Source: DASUPK01 sp036265435
Lineage (GTDB): Bacteria > Actinomycetota > Thermoleophilia > Solirubrobacterales > 70-9
Direction of reading: 5' to 3'
DNA length: 13,549 bases
Assembly: GCA_036265435.1 (NCBI GenBank)
Contig: DATAPB010000295.1
Span: 1 to 13,549, forward strand
This document shows, one piece after another, positions 1 through 6,331 of the stretch. Every line of letters begins with the position of its first letter. The first letter of the stretch is position 1. The translations under genes and the position numbers were made by a program. Under the pieces are notes generated by a model. It did no database searches. It was not told where the DNA came from and was given only the letters and a program-made list of their open reading frames with translations.

Positions 1-939
1 GACCTTGGAGCCGTTGGTCGGCTTCGCGACCTCGTTGAGAGCCCGCTCGATCCGGCGCACGCACCACTGCGGCTGGTTCTGGTTGATCTTCCCGGCGAGC
101 TCGATGAACTCGGTGTAGAAGTCGTGCTCGCGGGCCTTGTACGAGAGGTAGAAGGGGTCGACGGGGAGGCAATGGCCGCCCATGCCCGGCCCCGGGTCGA
201 AGCGCATGAACCCGAACGGCTTCGAGGCGGCGGCCTCCACGACCTCCCAGACGTCGACCTCGAGCCGCTCGCAGAGCATCGCCAGCTCGTTGACGAGCGC
301 GATGTTGACCGAGCGGAAGATGTTCTCGAGCAGCTTGGTCAGCTCGGCGGCGTCCGGGGTCGACACCTGGACCACGTGATCGCAGACCTGGCTGTAGAGC
401 TCGACGGCGCGCTCCAGGCAGGCGTCCGTCAATGCGCCGACGACCTTCGGGGTGGTGCGGATCGTGTAGTCGGTCCGGCCCGGATCGATCCGCTCGGGAG
501 AGAAGGCGAGGTGGAAGTCGCGGCCGGCGGCGAGTCCCGATTCCTCCAGGATCGGCCGCAGCCGCTCCCGTGTCGTGCCCGGATAGGTGGTCGACTCGAG
601 CACGACCAGCTGGCCCTTCTGCATCACCGCCGCCAGTGAGGTGGCGGCGTCGACCATGTAGCTCAGGTCCGGCTCGCGCGAGTTCGTGAGTGGGGTCGGG
701 ACGCAGATGATCACCGCGTCGCACGAGCTCAGGTCGGCGTAGCGGCTTGTCGCGGCGAGCCGGTCACCGAGCGAAGCGATCTTCTCCGAGGAGACGTCCT
801 CGATGTAGCTGCGGCCCTCGGCGAGCGCGTCGATCTTGCGCGGGTCGGCATCGAGGCCTACGACCTCATGCCCCTCCTCCGCGAATGCGACCGCAAGCGG
901 AAGTCCGACGTACCCCAGCCCCACGACTCCGACCTTCAT
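1..939 (-). CDS. Nucleotide-sugar 6-dehydrogenase (UDP-glucose/UDP-ManNAc dehydrogenase family), C-terminus beyond window
   Basis: NAD-dependent enzyme that oxidises C6 of a nucleotide sugar to the uronic acid, giving a cytoplasmic donor for polysaccharide synthesis. The 313 visible residues begin MKVGVVGLGYVGLPLAVAFA, with the Rossmann GLGYVG loop at residues 7-12. A central helix carries ELTKLLENIFRSVN, and GPGMGGHCLPVDPF follows with the expected catalytic cysteine at residue 257. Family members are about 420-450 residues, so roughly 110-130 C-terminal residues (the UDP-binding domain) lie left of the window. The ATG at 939 is chosen because the Rossmann strand starts at once and a TACACT hexamer sits 8 nt upstream. 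It lies 23 bp after the membrane protein gene on the same strand. The exact substrate (UDP-Glc, UDP-ManNAc or UDP-GlcNAc) cannot be settled from this part. Confidence 0.93.
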   Translation of the reverse strand, partial: MKVGVVGLGYVGLPLAVAFAEEGHEVVGLDADPRKIDALAEGRSYIEDVSSEKIASLGDRLAATSRYADLSSCDAVIICVPTPLTNSREPDLSYMVDAATSLAAVMQKGQLVVLESTTYPGTTRERLRPILEESGLAAGRDFHLAFSPERIDPGRTDYTIRTTPKVVGALTDACLERAVELYSQVCDHVVQVSTPDAAELTKLLENIFRSVNIALVNELAMLCERLEVDVWEVVEAAASKPFGFMRFDPGPGMGGHCLPVDPFYLSYKAREHDFYTEFIELAGKINQNQPQWCVRRIERALNEVAKPTNGSKV

Positions 940-947
940 GCGGGATA

Positions 948-953
948 AGTGTA
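948..953 (-). promoter_or_regulatory. Putative -10 element (TACACT) for the nucleotide-sugar dehydrogenase gene
   Basis: On the minus strand TACACT fits TANNNT and ends 8 nt before the ATG at 939. The start point would fall within a few nt of the ATG, giving a leaderless message. No Shine-Dalgarno sequence is visible. The site lies in the 23 bp gap after the membrane protein stop codon, so the dehydrogenase may be transcribed independently as well as by read-through. No clear -35 was recognised. Confidence 0.45.
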
Positions 954-962
954 GGGACGCGT

Positions 963-3395
963 CTATTTACCGCTGGATTTCCGGTTGCCGGCCTTGCTGT
1001 TCTTTTGTCCAGACCTCGCGGGCACACCGCTGTGAATGATGTGGTCGACGTAGAGCTTGCAGGCGGCCACGGTGGGAACCGTCCGGAACCCCACGCGGTT
1101 GACCGCCGTCAGGTTGCCGATCACCGCGGGGGCGTCGACTCCGAGGACCTTCTGGAGCAGGTTCACGTCGTCGGCCTGGACGCTGAGGGTGATCGGGCCG
1201 CCCTGGCTCGTCACTTCCCCGGCGGGCCAGTACGGGCCCTGGTCGGGGCGGTAGGGGATTGCCGCATCCATGCCCGAGGGCAGAGGAACGTCGACACCCG
1301 GCGCCCTCACCCGAATGCCGGTCACCGGGCTGATGTACTGGATCGAGAGCTTCCAGCGTCCGGGAGGCAGGTTGATCGTCTGGCTCGCGGTCTGTCCCGG
1401 CGACAGGTTGTTGTCGAGCGGGGCCTGCTTGGCGGCGCTGACGCCGCCCTCGCTGACCACTCCGCCGCTCGCTCCCGCCTTCCAGTACAGCCTTTTTGCG
1501 ATCACCGGCCGCGGCCAGACCACGGCCTCTCCACCGCCTGCGAGAACCTGCCGGAACTTCGGGTTGTTGCAACGGAAGACGCGGCCCGGCCTCGCCTCCT
1601 CGGCGAGGATCGCGATCGGCGGGGTCGTGCCGGATCTCCCCCAGAGCCGGTAGGAGGAGTTCGAGGCGGCGAGGGTCCAGCCGGGCGGTGCCTGGCTCTG
1701 GTAGATGGCGCTGGTGGTCACCGCGTACGGGAACTGGTTGAGGACGTTGAACGGGACCGAGTCGAAGTCGACCGGCAATCGCTGCGTCTTCGCCCCGGTC
1801 GAGGCGACGCGGTTCTCGGAGTTGAAGGCGGGGCTGTAGACCGTGGCCGTCCTCAGCGCGTAGTCGGTGAAGCGATCGCTGGTGAGAGCGAGAACGCTCT
1901 GTCCAGCCACGCGGCCGCGGAACTCCGCCAGCTGCTCGAGGCGGTTCGTCGGAGCCACGATCGTGTCGCGGAGGGCGAGGAACGACGAGTACGCGGCAAG
2001 CGCGACGAAGACGACGGCGAAGGCGCGCCTCTCCGGACCTCCCCCGCGCGCGAGCAGAGAGACGACGATCAGCAGCATCACCGCCGACGCCGGAACGACG
2101 ACCGCCTTGGCGAGGATGTAGAGCCCGCCGTCCTCGACGTACTTCGTCAGCAGGTAGACGAGGAATCCGGAGACGACCGCGGCGGGCACGGCGTAGTCCC
2201 GGCGGCTGATCCACCAGGCGAGGCCGACGATCAGGCCGGCGAGGCCGATCAGCCCGAAGAGCCAGTAGATCCAGCCGTGGCTGAAGTCGTGGGTGCCGAG
2301 CAGCCAGTTGCCGCTCGGCCAGATCCCCAGTGTCTCGAGCGGCGAGACGACGAAGCGCAGTTTGCTGTTGGTGTCCGCGACGTTGCCGATCGAACCCGAG
2401 TTGAGGAAGTCGAGGACCTTCGGCAGCTCGATCAGCCCGACGACGATCAGCACGATCGCCGCCGGGATCACGATCGGCCTCGATGCGCGGATGGCCCGCC
2501 GGACGCCCTGCGGACCGCTCTCCGCACGGATCCGGAACAGGTGCGCCAGCAGCCAGAGTCCCGCCGTGATCCCGAGCCAGCCGACGCCGGGCAGGCTGTA
2601 GACGGGGACCATCGCGGCGGTGATCAGGGCCAGACCGATGACGGTCGCGATGCGTCCATCGGCCTCGCGTTCGATCTCCCGCAGGCCGATCGCGAAGGCG
2701 ATCAGGAACATGGCGGCGATCAGCTCCTTGAAGCCGGCGATGCCGAGCACGGACGCGGTCAGGTAGGCGAACGCGACCAGCGCGCCGCCGAGGATGTGCC
2801 GCCACCCGGGCAGCTCCCGGAGCAGCCCGAGTGAGGTGATCGCGGTGAGGACCGGAGCGGCGAGCAGCAGCCCGAGCCAGGCGTTCAGCGGCTCGGTGCC
2901 GAGCAGCTTGCTCACCGTCGCCACCAGGCTGTGTGGCCCGATCGGGTACCCGTTGACGATGCTCTGCGGCTGGGGGCCGTGGGGGTCGAGCAGGTAGTCG
3001 GTGTCGACCAGGTGCATCGCCATGTCGTTGTTGAGGCCGACGCCCGGAATTCCCAGGTGACCGCTGGCGATGAACGGCAGCGAGGCGAGGAGGCCGGCGA
3101 TCAGCCCCACGGGCAGCGCCACGCCGACGGCGGGACCAAGGATCGCCTCGCGCCGGATGAGGAGGAACACGATCGACGCGATCACGACGATCGCGCAGCA
3201 GACGACCGAGGTGGCGGCGTCGCCCGGCAGGCGGATCGCCACCGTGCAGATCAGGATCAGGATCGCCAGCCCGACCGGGCCCTCGAGGAAGGTCGCCCGA
3301 TGGCGGCCGAGCGCGAGCAACACCGCGCGGCCGACCAGCAGTGAGGCGAGCAGGATTATCCCTGCAGAGAGGTAGGTTCCGGAGAAGGTGGCCAA
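963..3395 (-). CDS. Large polytopic membrane protein, GT-C-like glycosyltransferase candidate, with C-terminal soluble domain
   Basis: 810 residues starting at TTG (3395). About residues 1-475 are strongly hydrophobic with many membrane helices, for example residues 7-30, 48-63, 70-90 and 95-111. The long loop after the fourth helix carries NNDMAMHLVDTDYLLDPHG (N122, D124, H128, D131) and then NGYPIGPHS (Y150, P151, H155). Acidic and His residues in an early extracytoplasmic loop are typical of GT-C enzymes using polyprenyl-phosphate sugars, but I do not recognise a named family with certainty. From about residue 478 the protein is soluble, with a segment likely to be beta-rich (PPGRWKLSIQYISPVTG onward), perhaps carbohydrate-binding. 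The tail is Lys/Ser/Gly-rich. It sits between a GT2 and a nucleotide-sugar dehydrogenase. Alternatives are a polymerase/ligase-type membrane protein or one of unknown function. Confidence 0.85.
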   Translation of the reverse strand: MATFSGTYLSAGIILLASLLVGRAVLLALGRHRATFLEGPVGLAILILICTVAIRLPGDAATSVVCCAIVVIASIVFLLIRREAILGPAVGVALPVGLIAGLLASLPFIASGHLGIPGVGLNNDMAMHLVDTDYLLDPHGPQPQSIVNGYPIGPHSLVATVSKLLGTEPLNAWLGLLLAAPVLTAITSLGLLRELPGWRHILGGALVAFAYLTASVLGIAGFKELIAAMFLIAFAIGLREIEREADGRIATVIGLALITAAMVPVYSLPGVGWLGITAGLWLLAHLFRIRAESGPQGVRRAIRASRPIVIPAAIVLIVVGLIELPKVLDFLNSGSIGNVADTNSKLRFVVSPLETLGIWPSGNWLLGTHDFSHGWIYWLFGLIGLAGLIVGLAWWISRRDYAVPAAVVSGFLVYLLTKYVEDGGLYILAKAVVVPASAVMLLIVVSLLARGGGPERRAFAVVFVALAAYSSFLALRDTIVAPTNRLEQLAEFRGRVAGQSVLALTSDRFTDYALRTATVYSPAFNSENRVASTGAKTQRLPVDFDSVPFNVLNQFPYAVTTSAIYQSQAPPGWTLAASNSSYRLWGRSGTTPPIAILAEEARPGRVFRCNNPKFRQVLAGGGEAVVWPRPVIAKRLYWKAGASGGVVSEGGVSAAKQAPLDNNLSPGQTASQTINLPPGRWKLSIQYISPVTGIRVRAPGVDVPLPSGMDAAIPYRPDQGPYWPAGEVTSQGGPITLSVQADDVNLLQKVLGVDAPAVIGNLTAVNRVGFRTVPTVAACKLYVDHIIHSGVPARSGQKNSKAGNRKSSGK

Positions 3396-3410
3396 GGCGG
3401 GAGGCGGGGG

Positions 3411-3416
3411 AGGATA
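3411..3416 (-). promoter_or_regulatory. Putative -10 element (TATCCT) for the membrane protein gene
   Basis: Minus-strand TATCCT ends 15 nt before the TTG start at 3395, predicting a 5' leader of about 9 nt with no Shine-Dalgarno sequence. The same hexamer precedes the GT2 gene starting at 5673. An imperfect dyad lies just upstream at 3420-3440, over the expected spacer and -35 region. Confidence 0.35.
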
Positions 3417-3419
3417 TGG

Positions 3420-3440
3420 AGTCGCCCCGTAAGCGGGACT
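3420..3440. promoter_or_regulatory. Imperfect inverted repeat upstream of the membrane protein gene
   Basis: AGTC...GACT arms with inner CCCG/CGGG pairs flank a four-base loop, with a three-base bulge on one side. It lies in the 50 bp gap between the GT2 stop (3446) and the TTG start (3395), directly upstream of the putative -10. No T-run follows on the minus strand, so it is not a convincing terminator. It could be an operator or chance. Confidence 0.2.
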
Positions 3441-3445
3441 AAGCC

Positions 3446-4468
3446 CTAGCCCCCGATCCGGTCGCGCTCGGATTCACCGCGCTCGCGCCCCAGGGTCAGG
3501 AACTGGTCGACCGGATAGCCCCAGTGCAGCCGGCGAACCACGCTCCAGTCGGAGCGCCGCCGCAAGGACTCGACGAACCGCCGCCGCCCGCGGATTCGCT
3601 CGCGGTTTCCCGAGATCCAGCGGTAGCTGTCGAGCTTCGCGCGCAGGAACGAGGGACCGCGCAGCAGGCAGTACCCCCACATCATCAGCTCGCTGAGCAG
3701 GAATAGGGGTGACAACGCAATCCGGGTGGGTAGACGGGTGTTGGCGAGCAGCATCGACCAGCGGTTGCGCTCGAGCAGGAACAGCTTGTGGGGAAACATC
3801 GTCAGGTGGTAGTCGTGGCTGACCGTCGATGCCGGCACGCAGTAGATCTCCCTGCCGGCGACCTGCAGCAGCCAGGAGAGCTCGACGTCCTCGTGGTAGA
3901 GGAAGCCGCTCTCGTCCCAGCCGCCGATCGACTCGAACAGGTCGCGGCGGATCAGGAAGGCGGCGCCATGCAGCCCGCTGACCCGAAACGGGCCCGCTCC
4001 GGCACGCTCCCGGGGCTCCTCCAGCCAGCGGTTGAAGCCGAGTCCGGTGACGTGGACGTCCTGCCCCGCGGCGTTGATCCGGGAAGGATCCGACTCGAGC
4101 ACGATCAGCGGGCAGACAGCGCCCGCATCCGGCGTCGCCTCGAGGAAGGCGACCAGCGGCTCGAGCCAGCCGAAGCCGACGACCACGTCCATGTTGAGGA
4201 CGGCGACGTGGGTGCCGCGGGCCTCCGCCAGCGCAACGTCGACGGCGCCCGCGTAGCCGCGATTGGTCGGGGATCGGATGAGCCTGACCGACCCGTGCTC
4301 TTCGGCCATGGCCTCCGCGATCTCATCACTGCCGTCCGACGAGGCGTTGTCGACGACCAGCACCTCGAAGTCCCCGTCGCCGGTGTCGGCGACCAGGGCG
4401 TTCAGGCAGCGGCCGATCGCGTCGGCGCCGTTGTAGTTGACGACTACGACCGAGACCAGCGGAATCAG
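3446..4468 (-). CDS. Family 2 glycosyltransferase, rhamnosyltransferase-like, probable CTG start
   Basis: A GT-A fold transferase adding a sugar to a growing glycan at the inner membrane face. Numbered from the CTG, the protein opens (M)IPLVSVVVVNYNG, with VVDNASSDGS at 38-47, NMD at 92-94 in the DxD position (many homologues read NPDV), SGLHGAAFLIRR at 164-175 and HED at 192-194, the usual catalytic-base region. This layout is typical of RfbF/WbbL-type rhamnosyltransferases, though the sugar is not proven. The length of about 340 residues is normal. The frame stays open far upstream, but that part is read out of frame from the preceding gene. No ATG, GTG or TTG lies near the expected N-terminus. 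CTG at 4468 gives a four-base CTGA overlap with the upstream stop and is the best start; ATT at 4465 is the alternative. Confidence 0.9.
   Translation of the reverse strand: MIPLVSVVVVNYNGADAIGRCLNALVADTGDGDFEVLVVDNASSDGSDEIAEAMAEEHGSVRLIRSPTNRGYAGAVDVALAEARGTHVAVLNMDVVVGFGWLEPLVAFLEATPDAGAVCPLIVLESDPSRINAAGQDVHVTGLGFNRWLEEPRERAGAGPFRVSGLHGAAFLIRRDLFESIGGWDESGFLYHEDVELSWLLQVAGREIYCVPASTVSHDYHLTMFPHKLFLLERNRWSMLLANTRLPTRIALSPLFLLSELMMWGYCLLRGPSFLRAKLDSYRWISGNRERIRGRRRFVESLRRRSDWSVVRRLHWGYPVDQFLTLGRERGESERDRIGG
4465..4468 (-). other. CTGA stop/start overlap between two GT2 genes
   Basis: The upstream TGA occupies 4467-4465 and the proposed CTG start of the next gene occupies 4468-4466. This mimics the common ATGA coupling junction with C in place of A. 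The upstream minus-strand sequence offers only a weak AAGAG about 9-14 nt away, so coupling or re-initiation is the likely mode of translation. Confidence 0.55.
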
Positions 4469-5673
4469 CTCGTGCCGCTCTTGGTGGCGGCGTCCTCCTC
4501 CAGCATCCGGCTCAGCCTGCCGCTGAAGATCGAGATGAAGAGCACCGCTGAGATCACCTGCAGGCCGAGCACGAGAAAGCTCGTGGTGAGAACGAGGCCG
4601 CGCGTGTCCGTGAACACGTTGTTGCCCGCCCACTGGACCGTCAGCTGGATCAGCTTGGCGAGGGAGCCGAGCAACAGCACGAGTCCGACCACGCCGACGC
4701 TCAGGCGGAACCTGACCGAGATCACCCGGCGCAGCCAGCGGGGCGGCTCCTTGCCGGCCTCGACCCCGTAGAGGGCGGCGGCGACTCCGAAGATCACGAG
4801 CTGGAACGCCGCCAGCACACCGAGCGCCGCGACGATGAAGCTGTGGATGTTGAGCCCGAGGTAGGAGGTGTGCACCGGGCCGTTGGAGAGGAGGATGGCC
4901 CCGGTGATCGTGATGCCCATCAGGACCAGGCCCGGCACGATGAACGTCAGCGTCGGGTTGTAGATCAGCAGCAGCACGATCACCCGGCCGAGGATCCGCA
5001 GCCCGTCCTTCCACGGGCTGAGCTTCTTCTCGCCCACGCGCGGCAGGTAGGAGATCGGGATCTCCGCCTCGCGCAGCCCCCTGGCCTTCGCTTTGATCCC
5101 GATCTCGGTCTCGATGTCGAAGCCGCGGGCCTCGGTGCCGAGCTTCACGGCCTCGGACCGGCGAATCGCGTACAGGCCGGTGAGCTGGTCCGCCCCCTCC
5201 AGTCCGTGGCTGATCGCGAGAAGTTTGTTGATGAGCCAGTTGCCGACACGGTTGACGAAGGGCATGCTCTCCGGCTCGGACTCCCGCACGCCCCTGACCA
5301 GGTCGTGGTCGTCGAGCAACTCGACCATCTCCTTGATGGCGGGCACCGGGTAGGTGGCGTCGGCATCCATGATCACCACGTTCTCGCCCTGCGCCTCGGA
5401 GATCCCGGTGCGAATCGCGACGCCCTTGCCCCGGTTGGAGGCGTGGCGGATGAGACGGACCGGATAGCGCTCGGCGACGTCGGCGGTGTCGTCGGTCGAG
5501 CCGTCGTCGACGACCAGGACCTCGTAGGTCGAGTCGAGGTACTCGCCGAGCTCATCGAGCACGTGTGGCAGCGCCGCGCCCTCGTTGTAGGCGGGCAGCA
5601 CGACGCTCGTGCGGACGCGATCGGCGCTCGCACGCGGGGGTTCCTCGGTTCGCCTGTCGGCCGTGAGCGGCAT
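4465..5673 (-). CDS. GT2 polyprenyl-phosphate-sugar synthase-like glycosyltransferase with C-terminal membrane helices
   Basis: 402 residues. The cytosolic GT-A domain (about 20-225) carries SVVLPAYNEG, VVDDGSTDDT (54-63), the NRGKG turn (80-84), the metal-binding DAD (103-105) and ADQLTGLYAIRR, all typical of dolichyl/undecaprenyl-phosphate mannose or glucose synthases. About five hydrophobic segments follow (roughly residues 227-250, 252-272, 285-310, 328-350 and 362-388). Some members of this family carry such helices; others are soluble. The expected reaction is transfer of a sugar from NDP- or GDP-sugar to a polyprenyl phosphate, supplying GT-C enzymes outside the membrane. The two downstream genes fit: a GT2 overlapping by 4 bp, then the GT-C-like protein. 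The ATG at 5673 has no Shine-Dalgarno but has TATCCT 12 nt upstream. The donor sugar is unknown. Confidence 0.9.
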   Translation of the reverse strand: MPLTADRRTEEPPRASADRVRTSVVLPAYNEGAALPHVLDELGEYLDSTYEVLVVDDGSTDDTADVAERYPVRLIRHASNRGKGVAIRTGISEAQGENVVIMDADATYPVPAIKEMVELLDDHDLVRGVRESEPESMPFVNRVGNWLINKLLAISHGLEGADQLTGLYAIRRSEAVKLGTEARGFDIETEIGIKAKARGLREAEIPISYLPRVGEKKLSPWKDGLRILGRVIVLLLIYNPTLTFIVPGLVLMGITITGAILLSNGPVHTSYLGLNIHSFIVAALGVLAAFQLVIFGVAAALYGVEAGKEPPRWLRRVISVRFRLSVGVVGLVLLLGSLAKLIQLTVQWAGNNVFTDTRGLVLTTSFLVLGLQVISAVLFISIFSGRLSRMLEEDAATKSGTS

Positions 5674-5685
5674 CGGAGCAGGCGA

Positions 5686-5691
5686 AGGATA
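5686..5691 (-). promoter_or_regulatory. Putative -10 element (TATCCT) for the GT2/membrane block
   Basis: Minus-strand TATCCT ends 12 nt before the ATG at 5673, predicting a leader of about 6 nt and no room for a Shine-Dalgarno site. It is the likely promoter for the leftward genes from 5673. Three phased GCAC motifs lie immediately upstream, over the expected -35 region. Confidence 0.4.
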
Positions 5692-5694
5692 GGA

Positions 5695-5718
5695 GTGCAG
5701 GGGTGCGAGGGTGCACCG
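5695..5718. repeat. Three GTGC motifs phased every 8 bp
   Basis: GTGC occurs at 5695, 5703 and 5711 (GTGCAGGG, GTGCGAGG, GTGCACCG). The third includes the palindrome GTGCAC. They lie in the 70 bp gap between the thioesterase stop and the GT2 start, just upstream of the putative -10. They could be a short tandem repeat, stacked regulator half-sites or chance. I see nothing else in the gap. Confidence 0.3.
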
Positions 5719-5743
5719 CGGGCGAAGCCGAGGAGCAACCCGT

Positions 5744-6292
5744 TTAACGATGGGCGCGATCAGCTGCCGAGCGGTCGGCGGCCTTTCGCGCCTCGAGGAT
5801 CTCCTCGCGCTCGGTCAGCCGGTTGCGCCTGCGCGTTTCCGCCTCGCGCTGGCGCCGCTCCTCGATCGGGCTCTCCACCTGGAGCGGTGGCACCGGGATC
5901 GGCTTGCCGTGCTCGTCGACCGCGACCATGGTCAGGTAGGCGGTGCTGGTTGCGTGCACCTCGCCCGTGACGGCGTTCTCGGCCTCGACGCGCACGCCGA
6001 CCTCCATCGAGGTCTTCCAGACGGCGTTCACGCTCGCGACGCAGCGCAGCAGCTCCCCGACGTGAACCGGATGCAGGAACGTCATCCGGTCCACCCCCGC
6101 CGTGACCACGCGACGGCCGCAGTGCCGGATCGCCGCGATCCCGGCGGCCTCGTCGCACATCCTCATCACGACGCCGCCGTGCACGAAGCCCGCGGAATTC
6201 GCGTCCTGCAGGCTCATCCAGCGGATCAGCTCCGAGCGCGAGTGCGAGACCGGGCGCGGCTCGTCGGCGCTGGGCTGCTTCTGGTCCTCCAT
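5744..6292 (-). CDS. Acyl-CoA thioesterase, hotdog fold (YciA/BACH-like)
   Basis: 182 residues, expected to hydrolyse acyl-CoA to free acid and CoA in the cytoplasm. The hotdog domain (about residues 18-135) starts SRSELIRWMSLQDANSAG, and the central helix is GFVHGGVVMRMCDEAAG (HGG 38-40, D47, E48), the conserved active-site region of this family. VTAGVDRMTFLHPVHVGELL and the strand with GEVHATSTAYLTMVAVDE complete the fold. The final 45 residues are charged and Arg/Glu-rich, probably helical, as in several BACH-type enzymes. The ATG at 6292 has no Shine-Dalgarno but a TAGGAT hexamer 8 nt upstream. It lies in the same direction as the GT block, 70 bp upstream of it, yet has no obvious glycan role. 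It may be a housekeeping gene at the boundary of the left block. Confidence 0.92.
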   Translation of the reverse strand: MEDQKQPSADEPRPVSHSRSELIRWMSLQDANSAGFVHGGVVMRMCDEAAGIAAIRHCGRRVVTAGVDRMTFLHPVHVGELLRCVASVNAVWKTSMEVGVRVEAENAVTGEVHATSTAYLTMVAVDEHGKPIPVPPLQVESPIEERRQREAETRRRNRLTEREEILEARKAADRSAADRAHR

Positions 6293-6300
6293 CTGGCGCG

Positions 6301-6306
6301 ATCCTA
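6301..6306 (-). promoter_or_regulatory. Putative -10 element (TAGGAT) for the thioesterase gene
   Basis: Minus-strand TAGGAT ends 8 nt before the ATG at 6292, predicting a leader of about 0-2 nt. It lies in a 39 bp divergent spacer, only 8 bp from the opposing -10 at 6315-6320, so both promoters cannot readily be bound at once. Confidence 0.4.
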
Positions 6307-6314
6307 GTGCTGGC

Positions 6315-6320
6315 TACCCT
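6315..6320 (+). promoter_or_regulatory. Putative -10 element (TACCCT) for the rightward GT2/luciferase-like pair
   Basis: TACCCT fits TANNNT and ends 11 nt before the ATG at 6332, predicting a leader of about 5 nt. The intervening CCCCGCGGACC contains no Shine-Dalgarno. The -35 region would lie inside the thioesterase gene start. Confidence 0.35.
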
Positions 6321-6331
6321 CCCCGCGGACC

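Noticed and set aside
967..2805. A 612-codon minus-strand frame overlapping the membrane protein gene in another frame
   Set aside because: Low-complexity Arg/Pro/Asp composition and full overlap with a well-supported gene; a high-GC shadow.
747..2834. A 695-codon open frame on the plus strand, antisense to the membrane protein gene
   Set aside because: Its translation is Arg/Asp/Pro/Gly-rich without domains, as expected for a shadow frame in GC-rich DNA. The minus-strand frame has clear membrane helices and conserved-looking motifs.
3420..3440. Rho-independent terminator between the GT2 and membrane protein genes
   Set aside because: The stem is short and bulged and no T-run follows on the minus strand.
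4469..5014. N-terminal extension of the 3446-4468 GT2 to an ATG at 5014
   Set aside because: The extra residues are an out-of-frame reading of the upstream gene's membrane helices and lack any domain. The GT2 domain begins right after 4468.
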